From contig NZ_AP018164.1 of assembly GCF_002356315.1 (NCBI RefSeq), forward strand, positions 2,418,001 through 2,482,000: a stretch of DNA of 64,000 nt, in the 5' to 3' direction. Source of the DNA: Mycobacterium shigaense. GTDB lineage: Bacteria > Actinomycetota > Actinomycetes > Mycobacteriales > Mycobacteriaceae. Below, piece by piece: positions 8,154 through 17,401 of the stretch. The position numbers and the translations under genes are program-made. Within the stretch, counting starts at the first letter, position 1. The number at the start of each line of letters is the position of its first letter. The notes beneath the pieces were generated by a model. That model worked only from the letters and a program-made list of their open reading frames with translations. It ran no database searches and had not been told where the DNA came from.

Positions 8154-10895
8154 ATGCCTAGAGTGAGAGCCGTGCCTGCCGCCACCGCCGCTCCCAGCGA
8201 GGAACACACGAAACCGACGCTGATGCTGCTGGACGGCAATTCGCTGGCCTTCCGGGCGTTCTACGCGCTGCCGGCGGAGAACTTCAAGACCCGCAGCGGG
8301 CTGACCACCAACGCGGTCTACGGCTTCACCGCCATGCTGATCAACCTGCTGCGCGACGAGGCCCCGACGCACGTCGCCGCGGCGTTCGACGTCTCCCGCC
8401 AGACCTTCCGCTCCGAGCGCTATCCCGAGTACAAGGCCAACCGGTCGGCGACGCCCGACGAATTTCACGGCCAGATCGACATCACCAAGGAAGTGCTGAA
8501 CGCGCTGGGCATCACGGTCCTGGCCGAGCCCGGGTTCGAGGCCGACGACCTGATCGCCACCCTGGCCACTCAGGCCGAGAAGGAGGGCTATCGCGTCCTG
8601 GTGGTCACCGGTGACCGCGACTCGCTGCAGCTGGTCAGCGATGACGTGACCGTGCTGTATCCGCGCAAGGGCGTCAGCGAACTGACCCGTTTCACCCCGC
8701 AGGCCGTCGTCGAGAAGTACGGGTTGACGCCCACGCAGTATCCCGACTTCGCCGCGCTGCGAGGCGATCCCAGCGACAACCTGCCCGGTATCCCCGGGGT
8801 GGGGGAGAAAACCGCTTCGAAATGGATCGTCGAGTATGGCTCGCTGCAGGGGCTGGTCGACAATGTCGACTCGGTGCGCGGGAAGGTCGGCGACGCGCTG
8901 CGCGCGCATGTGGCCAGCGTCGTCCTCAACCGGGACCTCACCGAACTGGTCAAGGACGTGCCGCTGGCGCAAACCCCGGACACGCTGCGGATGCAGCCCT
9001 GGGATCGCGACCACATCCACCGGCTCTTCGACGACCTGGAGTTCCGGGTGCTGCGCGACCGGCTGTTCGACACCCTCGCCGCCGTCGAACCCGAGGTGGA
9101 CGAGGGCTTCGACGTGCGCGGCGGCGCGCTGGAGGCCGGTGAGTTGGCCGTGTGGCTGGCCGAGCACAGTTCGGGCCGACGGTTCGGCCTCGCCGTGGTC
9201 GGCACCCATTTGGCCTACGACGCCGATGCCACAGCGCTGGCGATTGTCTCGGCCGACGGCGAGGGCCGCTACATCGACACCTCGGCGCTGGATCCCGACG
9301 ACGAGGCCGCGCTGGCGTCCTGGCTTGCCGACACCGGGCCGCCCAAGGCGCTGCACGAAGCCAAGCTGGCCATGCACGACCTCGCGGGGCGCGGCTGGAC
9401 GCTAGCCGGTATCACCTCCGATACCGCGCTGGCCGCCTACCTGGTGCGGCCGGGGCAGCGCAGCTTCTCCCTCGACGACCTGTCGCTGCGCTATCTGCGC
9501 CGCGAGCTGCGCGCGGAAAGCCCTGAGCAGCAACAACTTTCGCTGCTCGACGATTCCGATGGCGTCGACGACCAGGCGGTGCAGACGCTGATCCTGCGGG
9601 CCGTGGCGGTGCTGGATCTTGCCGACGCGCTGGACGAGGAGCTGGCTCGTATCAACTCCACGGCGCTGCTGAGCGGCATGGAGTTGCCGGTGCAGCGGGT
9701 GCTGGCGGGTCTCGAGCACGTCGGCATCGCCGTGGACGTGCCGAAACTGACCGAGCTGCAAAGCGATTTCGCGGACCAGATCCGCGACGCGGCCGAGGCG
9801 GCCTACGCGGTGATCGGCAAACAGATCAACCTGGGCTCGCCAAAGCAGTTGCAAACGGTGCTGTTCGACGAGCTGGAGATGCCGAAAACCAAGCGCACCA
9901 AGACCGGGTACACCACCGACGCCGACGCCCTGCAGTCGCTGTTCGACAAGACCGGGCACCCGTTCCTGCAACACCTGCTCGCCCATCGCGACGCCACCCG
10001 GCTGAAGGTGACGGTCGACGGGCTGCTGAATTCCGTGGCCTCCGACGGACGGATCCACACCACGTTCAACCAGACCATCGCGGCCACCGGCCGGTTGTCG
10101 TCCACGGAGCCGAATCTGCAGAACATCCCGATCCGCACCGAGGCCGGCCGGCGGATCCGCGACGCGTTCGTGGTCGGCTCCGGTGAGTCGGGGGCCTACG
10201 GCGAGTTGATGACCGCCGACTACAGCCAGATCGAGATGCGGATCATGGCGCATCTGTCCAAAGACGAAGGTCTGATCGAGGCGTTCAACACCGGCGAGGA
10301 TCTGCACTCGTTCGTCGCGTCGCGGGCGTTCGGCGTGCCGATCGAGGAGGTCACTGCCGAGCTGCGCCGCCGGGTCAAGGCGATGTCCTACGGCCTGGCC
10401 TATGGTCTGAGCGCCTACGGGTTGTCCGCCCAGCTGAAAATCTCCACCGAAGAAGCCAAAGAGCAGATGGACCAGTACTTCGCCCGGTTCGGCGGTATCC
10501 GCGACTACCTGCACCACGTCGTCGAGCAGGCCCGCAAGGACGGGTATACCTCCACGGTTTTCGGCCGCCGGCGTTACCTGCCCGAGTTGGACAGCAGCAA
10601 CCGCAACGTCCGCGAGGCCGCGGAGCGAGCCGCGCTCAATGCGCCCATCCAGGGCAGTGCGGCCGACATCATCAAGGTGGCGATGATCGAGGTCGACAAG
10701 GCGATTACCGAGGCCGGGCTCACCTCGCGCATGCTGCTGCAGGTGCACGATGAATTGCTGTTCGAAGTCGCCCCCGGCGAACGCGAAAAGCTCGAAGCGC
10801 TGGTGCGCGAGAAGATGGGCGGCGCCTACCCCCTCGACGTCCCGCTCGAAGTCTCGGTGGGCTATGGCCACAGCTGGGACGACGCGGCGCACTAA
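8154..10895 (+). CDS. polA: DNA polymerase I
   Basis: The 913-residue protein has an N-terminal 5' nuclease (LLDGNSLAFRAFYALP near residue 25, then EADDLIATLA and GDPSDNLPGIPGVGEKTA), a degenerate 3'-5' exonuclease-like domain (about 330-510) and an A-family polymerase domain. Motif A (TADYSQIEMR, ~687), motif B (RRVKAMSYGLAYG, ~745) and motif C (QVHDELLFE, ~863) are intact. It fills gaps in lagging-strand synthesis and excision repair. The start is uncertain within 18 nt: ATG, GTG and GTG codons lie in frame, and the N-terminal ~20 residues are not conserved. Confidence 0.97.
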   Translation: MPRVRAVPAATAAPSEEHTKPTLMLLDGNSLAFRAFYALPAENFKTRSGLTTNAVYGFTAMLINLLRDEAPTHVAAAFDVSRQTFRSERYPEYKANRSATPDEFHGQIDITKEVLNALGITVLAEPGFEADDLIATLATQAEKEGYRVLVVTGDRDSLQLVSDDVTVLYPRKGVSELTRFTPQAVVEKYGLTPTQYPDFAALRGDPSDNLPGIPGVGEKTASKWIVEYGSLQGLVDNVDSVRGKVGDALRAHVASVVLNRDLTELVKDVPLAQTPDTLRMQPWDRDHIHRLFDDLEFRVLRDRLFDTLAAVEPEVDEGFDVRGGALEAGELAVWLAEHSSGRRFGLAVVGTHLAYDADATALAIVSADGEGRYIDTSALDPDDEAALASWLADTGPPKALHEAKLAMHDLAGRGWTLAGITSDTALAAYLVRPGQRSFSLDDLSLRYLRRELRAESPEQQQLSLLDDSDGVDDQAVQTLILRAVAVLDLADALDEELARINSTALLSGMELPVQRVLAGLEHVGIAVDVPKLTELQSDFADQIRDAAEAAYAVIGKQINLGSPKQLQTVLFDELEMPKTKRTKTGYTTDADALQSLFDKTGHPFLQHLLAHRDATRLKVTVDGLLNSVASDGRIHTTFNQTIAATGRLSSTEPNLQNIPIRTEAGRRIRDAFVVGSGESGAYGELMTADYSQIEMRIMAHLSKDEGLIEAFNTGEDLHSFVASRAFGVPIEEVTAELRRRVKAMSYGLAYGLSAYGLSAQLKISTEEAKEQMDQYFARFGGIRDYLHHVVEQARKDGYTSTVFGRRRYLPELDSSNRNVREAAERAALNAPIQGSAADIIKVAMIEVDKAITEAGLTSRMLLQVHDELLFEVAPGEREKLEALVREKMGGAYPLDVPLEVSVGYGHSWDDAAH

Positions 10896-10984
10896 TCGAT
10901 CGGGTGGTACGCGCCCGGGGTTTGCGGCGGGTTCGTCTGGGTCACTCCGCAAACGACGACTAGCGGCCGGAACCCAGGAGCCTC

Positions 10985-11431
10985 ATGAACGTAGGCTGGA
11001 TGATCCCGTTCATCGTCCTCGGCGGGGCGCTGCAGACATGCGGAGCCGCCATGAACGGACAGCTCTACCGGCACATGATCAATCCATGGCTGGCATCGGC
11101 GATCTCTTTCGCGCTGATCACCATTTTCTTCGTCGCGGCATTTCTCATCCTGCCGAAGCCGCTGCCCACCGCGAAGGACATCGCATCGATGCCGTGGTGG
11201 GCGGTGATCGGCGGGTTGGTCGGGGCCGTCCAGGTCTACGCCGGCCTCACCCTGGTCAATCGGGTCGGCGCCGGGACCTTCATGGGTTTCACCGTCACGT
11301 CCGCCCTCATCATGTCTTTGGTGGTCGATCATTTCGGCTGGTTGCGGGTGGATCCGCACCCGATCACCGTGTGGCGGGGCCTGGGTGGCGCGCTCATGGT
11401 CTGCGGAGTCGTACTGATTGCCAAGTTTTGA
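10985..11431 (+). CDS. DMT-superfamily YdcZ-like membrane protein
   Basis: The 148-residue protein has five predicted membrane helices and matches the YdcZ (DUF606) branch of the drug/metabolite transporter superfamily (GGALQTCGAAMNGQL, then GGLVGAVQVYAG). The transported substrate is unknown. A good ribosome-binding site (CCAGGAG) precedes the ATG by a few bases. It sits alone between polA and rpsA, where M. tuberculosis has no gene, so it is an addition or an ancestral gene lost there. Base composition is similar to its neighbours, with no sign of very recent transfer. Confidence 0.8.
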   Translation: MNVGWMIPFIVLGGALQTCGAAMNGQLYRHMINPWLASAISFALITIFFVAAFLILPKPLPTAKDIASMPWWAVIGGLVGAVQVYAGLTLVNRVGAGTFMGFTVTSALIMSLVVDHFGWLRVDPHPITVWRGLGGALMVCGVVLIAKF

Positions 11432-11645
11432 TGAATTTTTACCCCGCCGCTGGTCGGCGAACCCCACGCCGTGGCGAGAAATCGCAAGAGAAGTCGCCCT
11501 GGCGTTACCGGTGACGTCCATCTGACCAGGCTGCTCGCCGCGGCACGCAGGCCGAGTTTGTCCAGCGTGCGCCCCGTCGAGTAGCCTCAACAGGTAAATC
11601 CCGTTTTTTCCCTACGACCAAACCTGTCCGGAGCAACCCAACAAC

Positions 11646-13088
11646 ATGCCGAGTCCCACCGTCACCTCGCCGCAAGTAGCCGTCAACGACATTGGCTCGA
11701 GCGAGGACTTTCTCGCCGCAATAGACAAAACGATCAAGTACTTCAACGATGGCGACATCGTCGAAGGCACGATTGTCAAAGTGGACCGGGACGAGGTGCT
11801 CCTCGATATCGGCTACAAGACCGAAGGGGTCATCCCCGCCCGCGAGCTCTCCATCAAGCACGATGTCGACCCCAATGAGGTCGTTTCCGTCGGTGACGAG
11901 GTCGAGGCCCTTGTTCTCACCAAGGAGGACAAAGAAGGCCGTCTGATCCTGTCCAAGAAGCGCGCGCAGTACGAGCGCGCCTGGGGCACCATCGAGGCGC
12001 TCAAGGAGAAGGACGAGGCCGTCAAGGGCACCGTCATCGAGGTCGTCAAGGGCGGCCTGATCCTCGACATCGGGTTGCGGGGCTTCCTGCCCGCTTCGCT
12101 GGTCGAGATGCGTCGCGTCCGCGATCTGCAGCCGTACATCGGCAAGGAGATCGAGGCCAAGATCATCGAGCTGGACAAGAACCGCAATAACGTGGTGCTG
12201 TCGCGGCGCGCGTGGCTAGAGCAGACCCAGTCCGAGGTGCGCAGCGAGTTCCTCAACCAGCTGCAGAAGGGCACCATCCGCAAGGGTGTCGTCTCGTCCA
12301 TCGTCAACTTCGGCGCGTTCGTCGATCTCGGCGGGGTGGACGGCCTGGTGCACGTCTCCGAGCTGTCCTGGAAGCACATCGATCACCCGTCCGAGGTCGT
12401 TCAGGTGGGCGACGAGGTCACCGTCGAAGTGCTCGACGTCGACATGGACCGCGAACGGGTTTCGTTGTCGCTCAAGGCGACTCAGGAAGACCCGTGGCGC
12501 CACTTCGCTCGCACCCACGCCATCGGCCAGATCGTGCCCGGCAAGGTCACCAAGCTGGTGCCGTTCGGCGCGTTCGTCCGCGTCGAGGAGGGCATCGAGG
12601 GTCTGGTGCACATCTCCGAGCTGGCCGAGCGTCACGTCGAGGTGCCTGACCAGGTCGTCGCCGTCGGCGACGACGCGATGGTCAAGGTCATCGACATCGA
12701 CCTGGAGCGCCGACGAATCTCGTTGTCGCTCAAGCAGGCCAACGAGGACTACACCGAGGAATTCGACCCGGCGAAGTACGGCATGGCCGACAGCTACGAC
12801 GAGCAGGGCAACTACATCTTCCCCGAGGGCTTCGACCCCGAAACCAACGAATGGCTGGAAGGTTTCGACGCCCAGCGCAACGAGTGGGAAGCCCGCTACG
12901 CCGAGGCCGAGCGCCGGCACAAGATGCACACCGCGCAGATGGAGAAGTTCGCCGCTGCCGAAGCTGCCGGGCACGCCGACGATCGCGCGCCGGGCAACGG
13001 TGCGTCCGCGGAAAAGGCTGCGGGCGGGTCGCTGGCCAGCGACGCCCAGCTGGCCGCACTGCGGGAAAAGCTCGCCGGCAACGCCTAA
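11646..13088 (+). CDS. rpsA: 30S ribosomal protein S1
   Basis: The 480-residue protein has four S1 RNA-binding domains (about residues 36-105, 123-190, 208-278 and 295-365), seen from repeated blocks such as GTIVKVDRDEVLLDIGYKTEG, GFLPASLVEMR, VSSIVNFGAFVDLGG and VTKLVPFGAFVRVEEG. A charged C-terminal tail of about 110 residues follows. S1 helps mRNA bind to the 30S subunit and also joins trans-translation; in M. tuberculosis it has been discussed as a target of pyrazinoic acid. The 214-nt upstream region has no other gene and probably carries the promoter. Confidence 0.97.
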   Translation: MPSPTVTSPQVAVNDIGSSEDFLAAIDKTIKYFNDGDIVEGTIVKVDRDEVLLDIGYKTEGVIPARELSIKHDVDPNEVVSVGDEVEALVLTKEDKEGRLILSKKRAQYERAWGTIEALKEKDEAVKGTVIEVVKGGLILDIGLRGFLPASLVEMRRVRDLQPYIGKEIEAKIIELDKNRNNVVLSRRAWLEQTQSEVRSEFLNQLQKGTIRKGVVSSIVNFGAFVDLGGVDGLVHVSELSWKHIDHPSEVVQVGDEVTVEVLDVDMDRERVSLSLKATQEDPWRHFARTHAIGQIVPGKVTKLVPFGAFVRVEEGIEGLVHISELAERHVEVPDQVVAVGDDAMVKVIDIDLERRRISLSLKQANEDYTEEFDPAKYGMADSYDEQGNYIFPEGFDPETNEWLEGFDAQRNEWEARYAEAERRHKMHTAQMEKFAAAEAAGHADDRAPGNGASAEKAAGGSLASDAQLAALREKLAGNA

Positions 13089-13094
13089 CTCCGG

Positions 13095-14309
13095 ATGCTG
13101 CGCATCGGGTTGACCGGTGGCATCGGCGCCGGAAAATCGGCGCTGTCCGCCACCTTCGCGGAATGCGGAGGGGTCATCGTCGACGGCGATGTCATTTCCC
13201 GTGAGGTCGTGCAGCCGGGCACCGAAGGCCTGGCCTCGCTGGTCGAGGCGTTCGGCGAGGACATCCTGCAGCCGGACGGTTCGCTGGATCGTCCGGCCCT
13301 GGCGGCCAAGGCTTTCGCCAGCGAGGAAGCGCGCAAGCAGCTGAACGCGATCGTGCACCCGCTGGTGGGCAAGCGGCGCGCGGAGATCATCGCCTCGGTG
13401 CCTGAGGATTCGGTCGTCGTCGAGGACATTCCGCTGTTGGTGGAATCCGGCATGGCGCCGATGTTCCCGTTGGTCGTGGTGGTGCACGCCGACGTCGAGC
13501 TGCGGGTGCGCCGGCTGGTCGAGCAACGCGGCATGTCCGAAGACGACGCCCGCGCCCGGATCGCGGCGCAGGCCGACGACGACCAGCGTCGCGCGGTCGC
13601 CGACATCTGGATCGACAACTCCGGCAGCCAAGAGGATTTGGTCAAGCGGGCCCGCGACGTGTGGGAGCACCGCATCGTGCCGTTCGCGCACAACGTGGCC
13701 GAGCGCAGGATCGTCCGGGCGCCGGCCCGGGTGGTGCCGGCCGACCCGACCTGGCCGGACCAGGCGCGGCGGATTGTTGCCCGGCTCGCGACGGCCTGCG
13801 GTCACCTGGCGTTGCGTGTCGACCACATCGGCTCGACCGCGGTGCCCGAATTCGACGCCAAGGACGTCATCGACGTCCAGGTCACGGTCGAGTCGCTGGC
13901 CGTGGCGGACGAGCTCGCCGAGGCGCTGCTCGGCGCCGGATACCCGCGCTGGGACCACATCACCGAGGACACCGCCCGCTCCGACGCGCGCAGCACGGTC
14001 GCCGACTATGATCACCGCGACGATGCAGCCCTATGGCGCAAGAGGATTCACGCCTCGGCGGATCCCGGCCGGCCCACCAACGTGCACCTCCGGGTGAACG
14101 GCTGGCCCAACCAGCAGTTCGGCCTGTTGTTCGTCGACTGGCTGGCCGCGAACCCGCAGGAGCGTGCGGGCTATCTGGACGTCAAGCGCGCCGCGGAAGG
14201 CGACGCCGGCGGTGACATCGCCTCCTACGCCGGAGCCAAGGAGCCGTGGCTTGCCGACGCCTACCGAAGGGCCTGGGATTGGGCCGATTTCACCGGCTGG
14301 CGGCCCTAG
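13095..14309 (+). CDS. coaE: dephospho-CoA kinase fused to GrpB/UPF0157 domain
   Basis: This 404-residue protein is a two-domain fusion typical of mycobacteria. Residues 1-200 form the kinase, with P-loop GLTGGIGAGKS (4-14) and the lid block AQADDDQRRAVAD. It phosphorylates the 3' hydroxyl of dephospho-CoA in the last step of CoA synthesis. Residues ~210-400 form a GrpB-like nucleotidyltransferase-fold domain (HIGSTAVPEFDAKDVIDVQV) proposed to assist folding of the kinase. It follows rpsA by 6 nt and is probably co-transcribed. Its TAG stop shares a CTAG with the stop of the convergent downstream gene. Confidence 0.96.
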   Translation: MLRIGLTGGIGAGKSALSATFAECGGVIVDGDVISREVVQPGTEGLASLVEAFGEDILQPDGSLDRPALAAKAFASEEARKQLNAIVHPLVGKRRAEIIASVPEDSVVVEDIPLLVESGMAPMFPLVVVVHADVELRVRRLVEQRGMSEDDARARIAAQADDDQRRAVADIWIDNSGSQEDLVKRARDVWEHRIVPFAHNVAERRIVRAPARVVPADPTWPDQARRIVARLATACGHLALRVDHIGSTAVPEFDAKDVIDVQVTVESLAVADELAEALLGAGYPRWDHITEDTARSDARSTVADYDHRDDAALWRKRIHASADPGRPTNVHLRVNGWPNQQFGLLFVDWLAANPQERAGYLDVKRAAEGDAGGDIASYAGAKEPWLADAYRRAWDWADFTGWRP

Positions 14310-14728
14310 CTCGGACCGGGCAATGGAACGCCGCACTGCAGCGCACCGTTGTTGGGATCGGTGTTGCCCGCGACCGGCCTGACCATCTGGTCGACCTGGG
14401 CGAAAACGTTGTCGTCCACGTCGATCTCACAGTGAACGTTCGCGGCGTAGGGGAAATGAAGCACGATCCGCAGCCCCGCCTGCCCGGGATCCGGTAACAC
14501 GGTGTTGGCCTCGAACACGTTGCCGGGCATCGACGGAAGGTTCGTGGTGTTCGTCTGGCCGCCGTTAATCACGAAGGTGGCCTGACTGCCTGTCGTCAGC
14601 GCATCGATACGGGCGCGGTAGGTGATGTTGTGCAGGTCGGCGTGCGCGGTCGCCGGGATCAACTGCGAAACGGCCGCGATCACCGTCACGGCAACAACCG
14701 GCAGCCACCTGCGGACGTCGAAGCTCAT
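14306..14728 (-). CDS. small secreted protein of unknown function
   Basis: The 140-residue protein starts MSFDVRRWLPVVAVTVIAAV, a Sec signal peptide with a likely cleavage after ATAHA (about residue 31). The mature part is ~110 residues, rich in beta-forming residues, with two cysteines (in HCEID and LQCGV) that could form a disulfide. I do not recognise a characterised family. The position matches Rv1632c, but I cannot confirm orthology. An upstream in-frame start adds 12 residues that would spoil the signal peptide. Confidence 0.7.
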   Translation of the reverse strand: MSFDVRRWLPVVAVTVIAAVSQLIPATAHADLHNITYRARIDALTTGSQATFVINGGQTNTTNLPSMPGNVFEANTVLPDPGQAGLRIVLHFPYAANVHCEIDVDDNVFAQVDQMVRPVAGNTDPNNGALQCGVPLPGPS

Positions 14729-14900
14729 GACTGGTGAGATTACGCCCCGTACCGCGGGTCTCACCAGCGACTACGGCCGGCAGAGGGGGCACCGGAACGC
14801 CGTGCGGCACCCGCCCGGCCGCGTGCCAGCCGGGTGCCGCAGCGCGGGGCCGCGAAAGCAGCGCCCGGTGACGCGCCGGCCGACTTCCAGGTCGGGCAGT

Positions 14901-15791
14901 TCAGGCACGCAGCTTCGCGATCCGCTTGATCGGCTCGTTCAGTGACCGGGCGTGCCGGTACATCTCCCTCCACGGATCGCGTTGCTCGGCCAGGCGTTTG
15001 GGAATGTCGCGGATCGTGAAGCGGTCTGGCCGCAGACCGCGCGTGTCCAATTCATCCCATTCCAGCGGGGTGGCCACCGGCGCCCGGGCCCGGGCCCGCA
15101 CCGAATACGGCGCGACCGCCGTCTGGGCGTAGGCGTTTCGCATGATGTCGAGGTACACCCGCCCGCCGCGGTTGCCCTTGCGGGCTTCGAGGGTGCGGTG
15201 GCCGGGGTCGTCTGCCACGACGACTTCGGCGATGTCGCGAGCGAATTGGCGGATGGTGTCGAAATCGGTGTCGGCGCGCAGCGGCGTCACGACGTGCAGT
15301 CCCCGCGAGCCGGTCGTCTGCACATAGCAGGCCAGTCCCAGATCGTCCAGCACCGCCGCCGTCGCGCGGGCGGTCGCACGCACCACCGCGAAATCGCGGT
15401 CGGGCGGGTCGAAGTCGAAAACGAGCCGGTCCGGGTGGTGCAGCCGGTCGCGCCGCGACTGCCACACGTGCAGGGTTATGCAGCCCTGGTTGGTCAGCCA
15501 GCGCAGCGCCTCCGGGCATTCGACCAGCGGATGCACCAGGGTGCCGCCTTCCTTGGTGACCTCCACGCCCGCCATCCAGTCCGGCAGTACCTCCGCGAAA
15601 TCCTGTTGCACGAAGCCCTTTTCGCCGATGCCACGCGGAAACCGCTGTACGCTGATCGGGCGGTCCCGCAGCTGGGGAAGCATCGCGTCGGCCGCGGCGG
15701 CGTAGTAGTCGACGAGGTCCTGCTTGGTGATTCCATCCTTCGGAAACAGCACCCGATCCGGATGCGTGATCTCGACGTCGATGCCGCGCAT
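14901..15791 (-). CDS. LigD-type primase/polymerase domain protein, stand-alone
   Basis: The 296-residue protein is a stand-alone LigD polymerase (AEP/PrimPol) domain. It shows the metal-binding DFDPPD motif, the SRGLHVV nucleotide-binding block and the GNRGGRVYLD segment. Such enzymes add ribonucleotides and fill gaps at broken DNA ends during Ku-dependent NHEJ. It is the last of three overlapping genes; its ATG shares one base with the ligase stop (TGATG). Related stand-alone polymerases exist elsewhere in mycobacteria (PolD1/PolD2). The domains seen fit an active enzyme. Confidence 0.9.
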   Translation of the reverse strand: MRGIDVEITHPDRVLFPKDGITKQDLVDYYAAAADAMLPQLRDRPISVQRFPRGIGEKGFVQQDFAEVLPDWMAGVEVTKEGGTLVHPLVECPEALRWLTNQGCITLHVWQSRRDRLHHPDRLVFDFDPPDRDFAVVRATARATAAVLDDLGLACYVQTTGSRGLHVVTPLRADTDFDTIRQFARDIAEVVVADDPGHRTLEARKGNRGGRVYLDIMRNAYAQTAVAPYSVRARARAPVATPLEWDELDTRGLRPDRFTIRDIPKRLAEQRDPWREMYRHARSLNEPIKRIAKLRA

Positions 15792-16789
15792 CAGTACGTC
15801 TCCCGTACCACGTCCGCGGCGTCCTTGTCGGTCCGCAGACCCTGGTAGCGCGGGTGACGCAGCTTGCCGTCGCGGGTCCATTCGGTGAATCCGATTTGGG
15901 CCACCAGCTGCGGGCGCACCCAGCGAGCGCCGTTCTCGCGCAACAAACCTCGGGTGAACGGCGGTGCATCCTGCTCGATGGGAGTCAGGCGCTCGTGCAG
16001 GTTACGCAGCGTGGCCTCGTCGAAACCGGTACCGACCTTACCGGCGTACACGAAGTCGCGGCCGTCGTAATAGCCGAGCAGCAACGCGCCCAACTCTATT
16101 CGGCTGCCTCTCGGGCTGGTGTAGCCGCCGACGACGAATTCTTGGTCGCGAACGCGTTTGAACTTCAACCAGTCTTTCGAGCGACCGGCCGCATACGTCG
16201 AGTCGGCCCGCTTGGCGATGACGCCTTCGTCGCCGCGCCCGCATGCCGCCGCATAGGCTCCGATGCCGTCCTCGACGCGATGCGCCGTGTAGCGCAGCGG
16301 GTCTTCGAATCTGATTGCACTGCGCAGCAAGCGTTTACGCCATTGCAGCGGAATGTCCATCGTCGAGCTGCCGTCCAGGTGCAGCACGTCGAACAGGTAG
16401 TAGTACACCCGGATGTGCGACGCCCGCGCCTCGTCGGGGTCGATGATGCCCAGCCGGCCCTGCAGCCGCGCGAAGCTGGTGCGGCGTCCCTGGAAAGCGA
16501 CGACTTCGCCGTCGACGACGAACCGGGACGTGTGCTGGGCGGTAAGGGCGTCGACCAATTCCGGGTAGGTTCCGTTGAGCGGCTTCCGGTTTCGCGATAG
16601 CAGTCGCACGCGGTCGCCGTCTCGGAATGCCAGGCAACGCATCCCGTCGAATTTACGCTCGAAGATCCACTGTGGGTCGCGGAATCGTTTGTCGGTCAGG
16701 GTGGCCAGGGTGGGGGCCAGCCACTCGGGCACCGGCTCGTCGCGCAGGGCGGCGCGCACCGGGCCGGGCAGGTCGGCGAGGCCGGTCAT
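15791..16789 (-). CDS. ATP-dependent DNA ligase, LigC/LigD ligase-domain type
   Basis: The 332-residue protein has the adenylation motif I ERKFDGMR (Lys near residue 46), motif III-like block HIRVYYYLFDVLHLDG, motif IV EGVIAKRADSTY and motif V WLKFKRVRDQEFVVGGY, followed by an OB-fold with GKVGTGFDEATL. This is the complete core of an ATP-dependent ligase. It overlaps the upstream phosphoesterase gene by four bases (ATGA) and the downstream polymerase by one base. It probably seals double-strand breaks in an NHEJ-like pathway; no Ku gene is visible in the window. Confidence 0.92.
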   Translation of the reverse strand: MTGLADLPGPVRAALRDEPVPEWLAPTLATLTDKRFRDPQWIFERKFDGMRCLAFRDGDRVRLLSRNRKPLNGTYPELVDALTAQHTSRFVVDGEVVAFQGRRTSFARLQGRLGIIDPDEARASHIRVYYYLFDVLHLDGSSTMDIPLQWRKRLLRSAIRFEDPLRYTAHRVEDGIGAYAAACGRGDEGVIAKRADSTYAAGRSKDWLKFKRVRDQEFVVGGYTSPRGSRIELGALLLGYYDGRDFVYAGKVGTGFDEATLRNLHERLTPIEQDAPPFTRGLLRENGARWVRPQLVAQIGFTEWTRDGKLRHPRYQGLRTDKDAADVVRETY

Positions 16790-17352
16790 GCCTCGTCCAG
16801 GTCATCCGAAGTGGGCCCGGATCGCACCGATTCGGGCCGGGTCTGCACGACTTTGCGCCGGGGGTCGGCCGCCTCGTCGTTGCGTTTGATCAGCAGCCAG
16901 GTTTCGTCCCGGCCCTCCCGGATGCGGGTGAAGCCGCCGCCGAGTTTCTCGCCGTGCAGCCGGAAAGACAGGTGGCCGCGGGCAAGGCCTTCGCCCATCG
17001 CCCGCTGGGTCCCGTTGGCGTAGGTGCCGCGGTCCCAGACGATGACGCCGCCGGCGTCGAGCTCGCCATCGGGGATCTCCCCTTCGAACGTCGCAAATTC
17101 CAGCGGGTGATCCTCGGCGCGGTGCGCCATTCGCCGGTCCCGGGGGTTCGTCGACGGGTCGCTGGATATCGCCCAGGACGCCAGCACGCCGTCGATCTCG
17201 AGTCGAAGGTCATAGTGGTCACCGCCGGCCGTGTGGTGATGGATGACGAAGAGCGCCCCGCTGTCACTGCCGCGGCGTTTGCGGCCCAGCCGCCCGCGCG
17301 GTCCGAGGTGCGGCCCGGATCGCCGTTCCCGCCGGTACTCGCTCAAAGGCAT
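16786..17352 (-). CDS. LigD-type 3'-phosphoesterase domain protein, stand-alone
   Basis: The 188-residue protein matches the phosphoesterase domain of LigD: FVIHHHTAGGDHYDLRLEIDG carries the family's metal and active-site His, His, Asp, Arg and Glu, and EDHPLEFATFEGEIPDGE adds the later His. The domain removes 3'-terminal ribonucleotides and phosphates from DNA ends. It is the first gene of the split-LigD trio and is coupled to the ligase by ATGA. The N-terminal ~30 residues are basic and low-complexity. Confidence 0.9.
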   Translation of the reverse strand: MPLSEYRRERRSGPHLGPRGRLGRKRRGSDSGALFVIHHHTAGGDHYDLRLEIDGVLASWAISSDPSTNPRDRRMAHRAEDHPLEFATFEGEIPDGELDAGGVIVWDRGTYANGTQRAMGEGLARGHLSFRLHGEKLGGGFTRIREGRDETWLLIKRNDEAADPRRKVVQTRPESVRSGPTSDDLDEA

Positions 17353-17401
17353 ACGGGAGAGTTACCCCAGCGCCGGGGCGAGAAACTGAGCCGCACTGCG
17401 G

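Noticed and set aside
12216..14015. 599-codon open frame on the minus strand
   Set aside because: It is antisense to rpsA and coaE, with no recognisable domain and an Arg/Val/Gly bias expected from a shadow frame.
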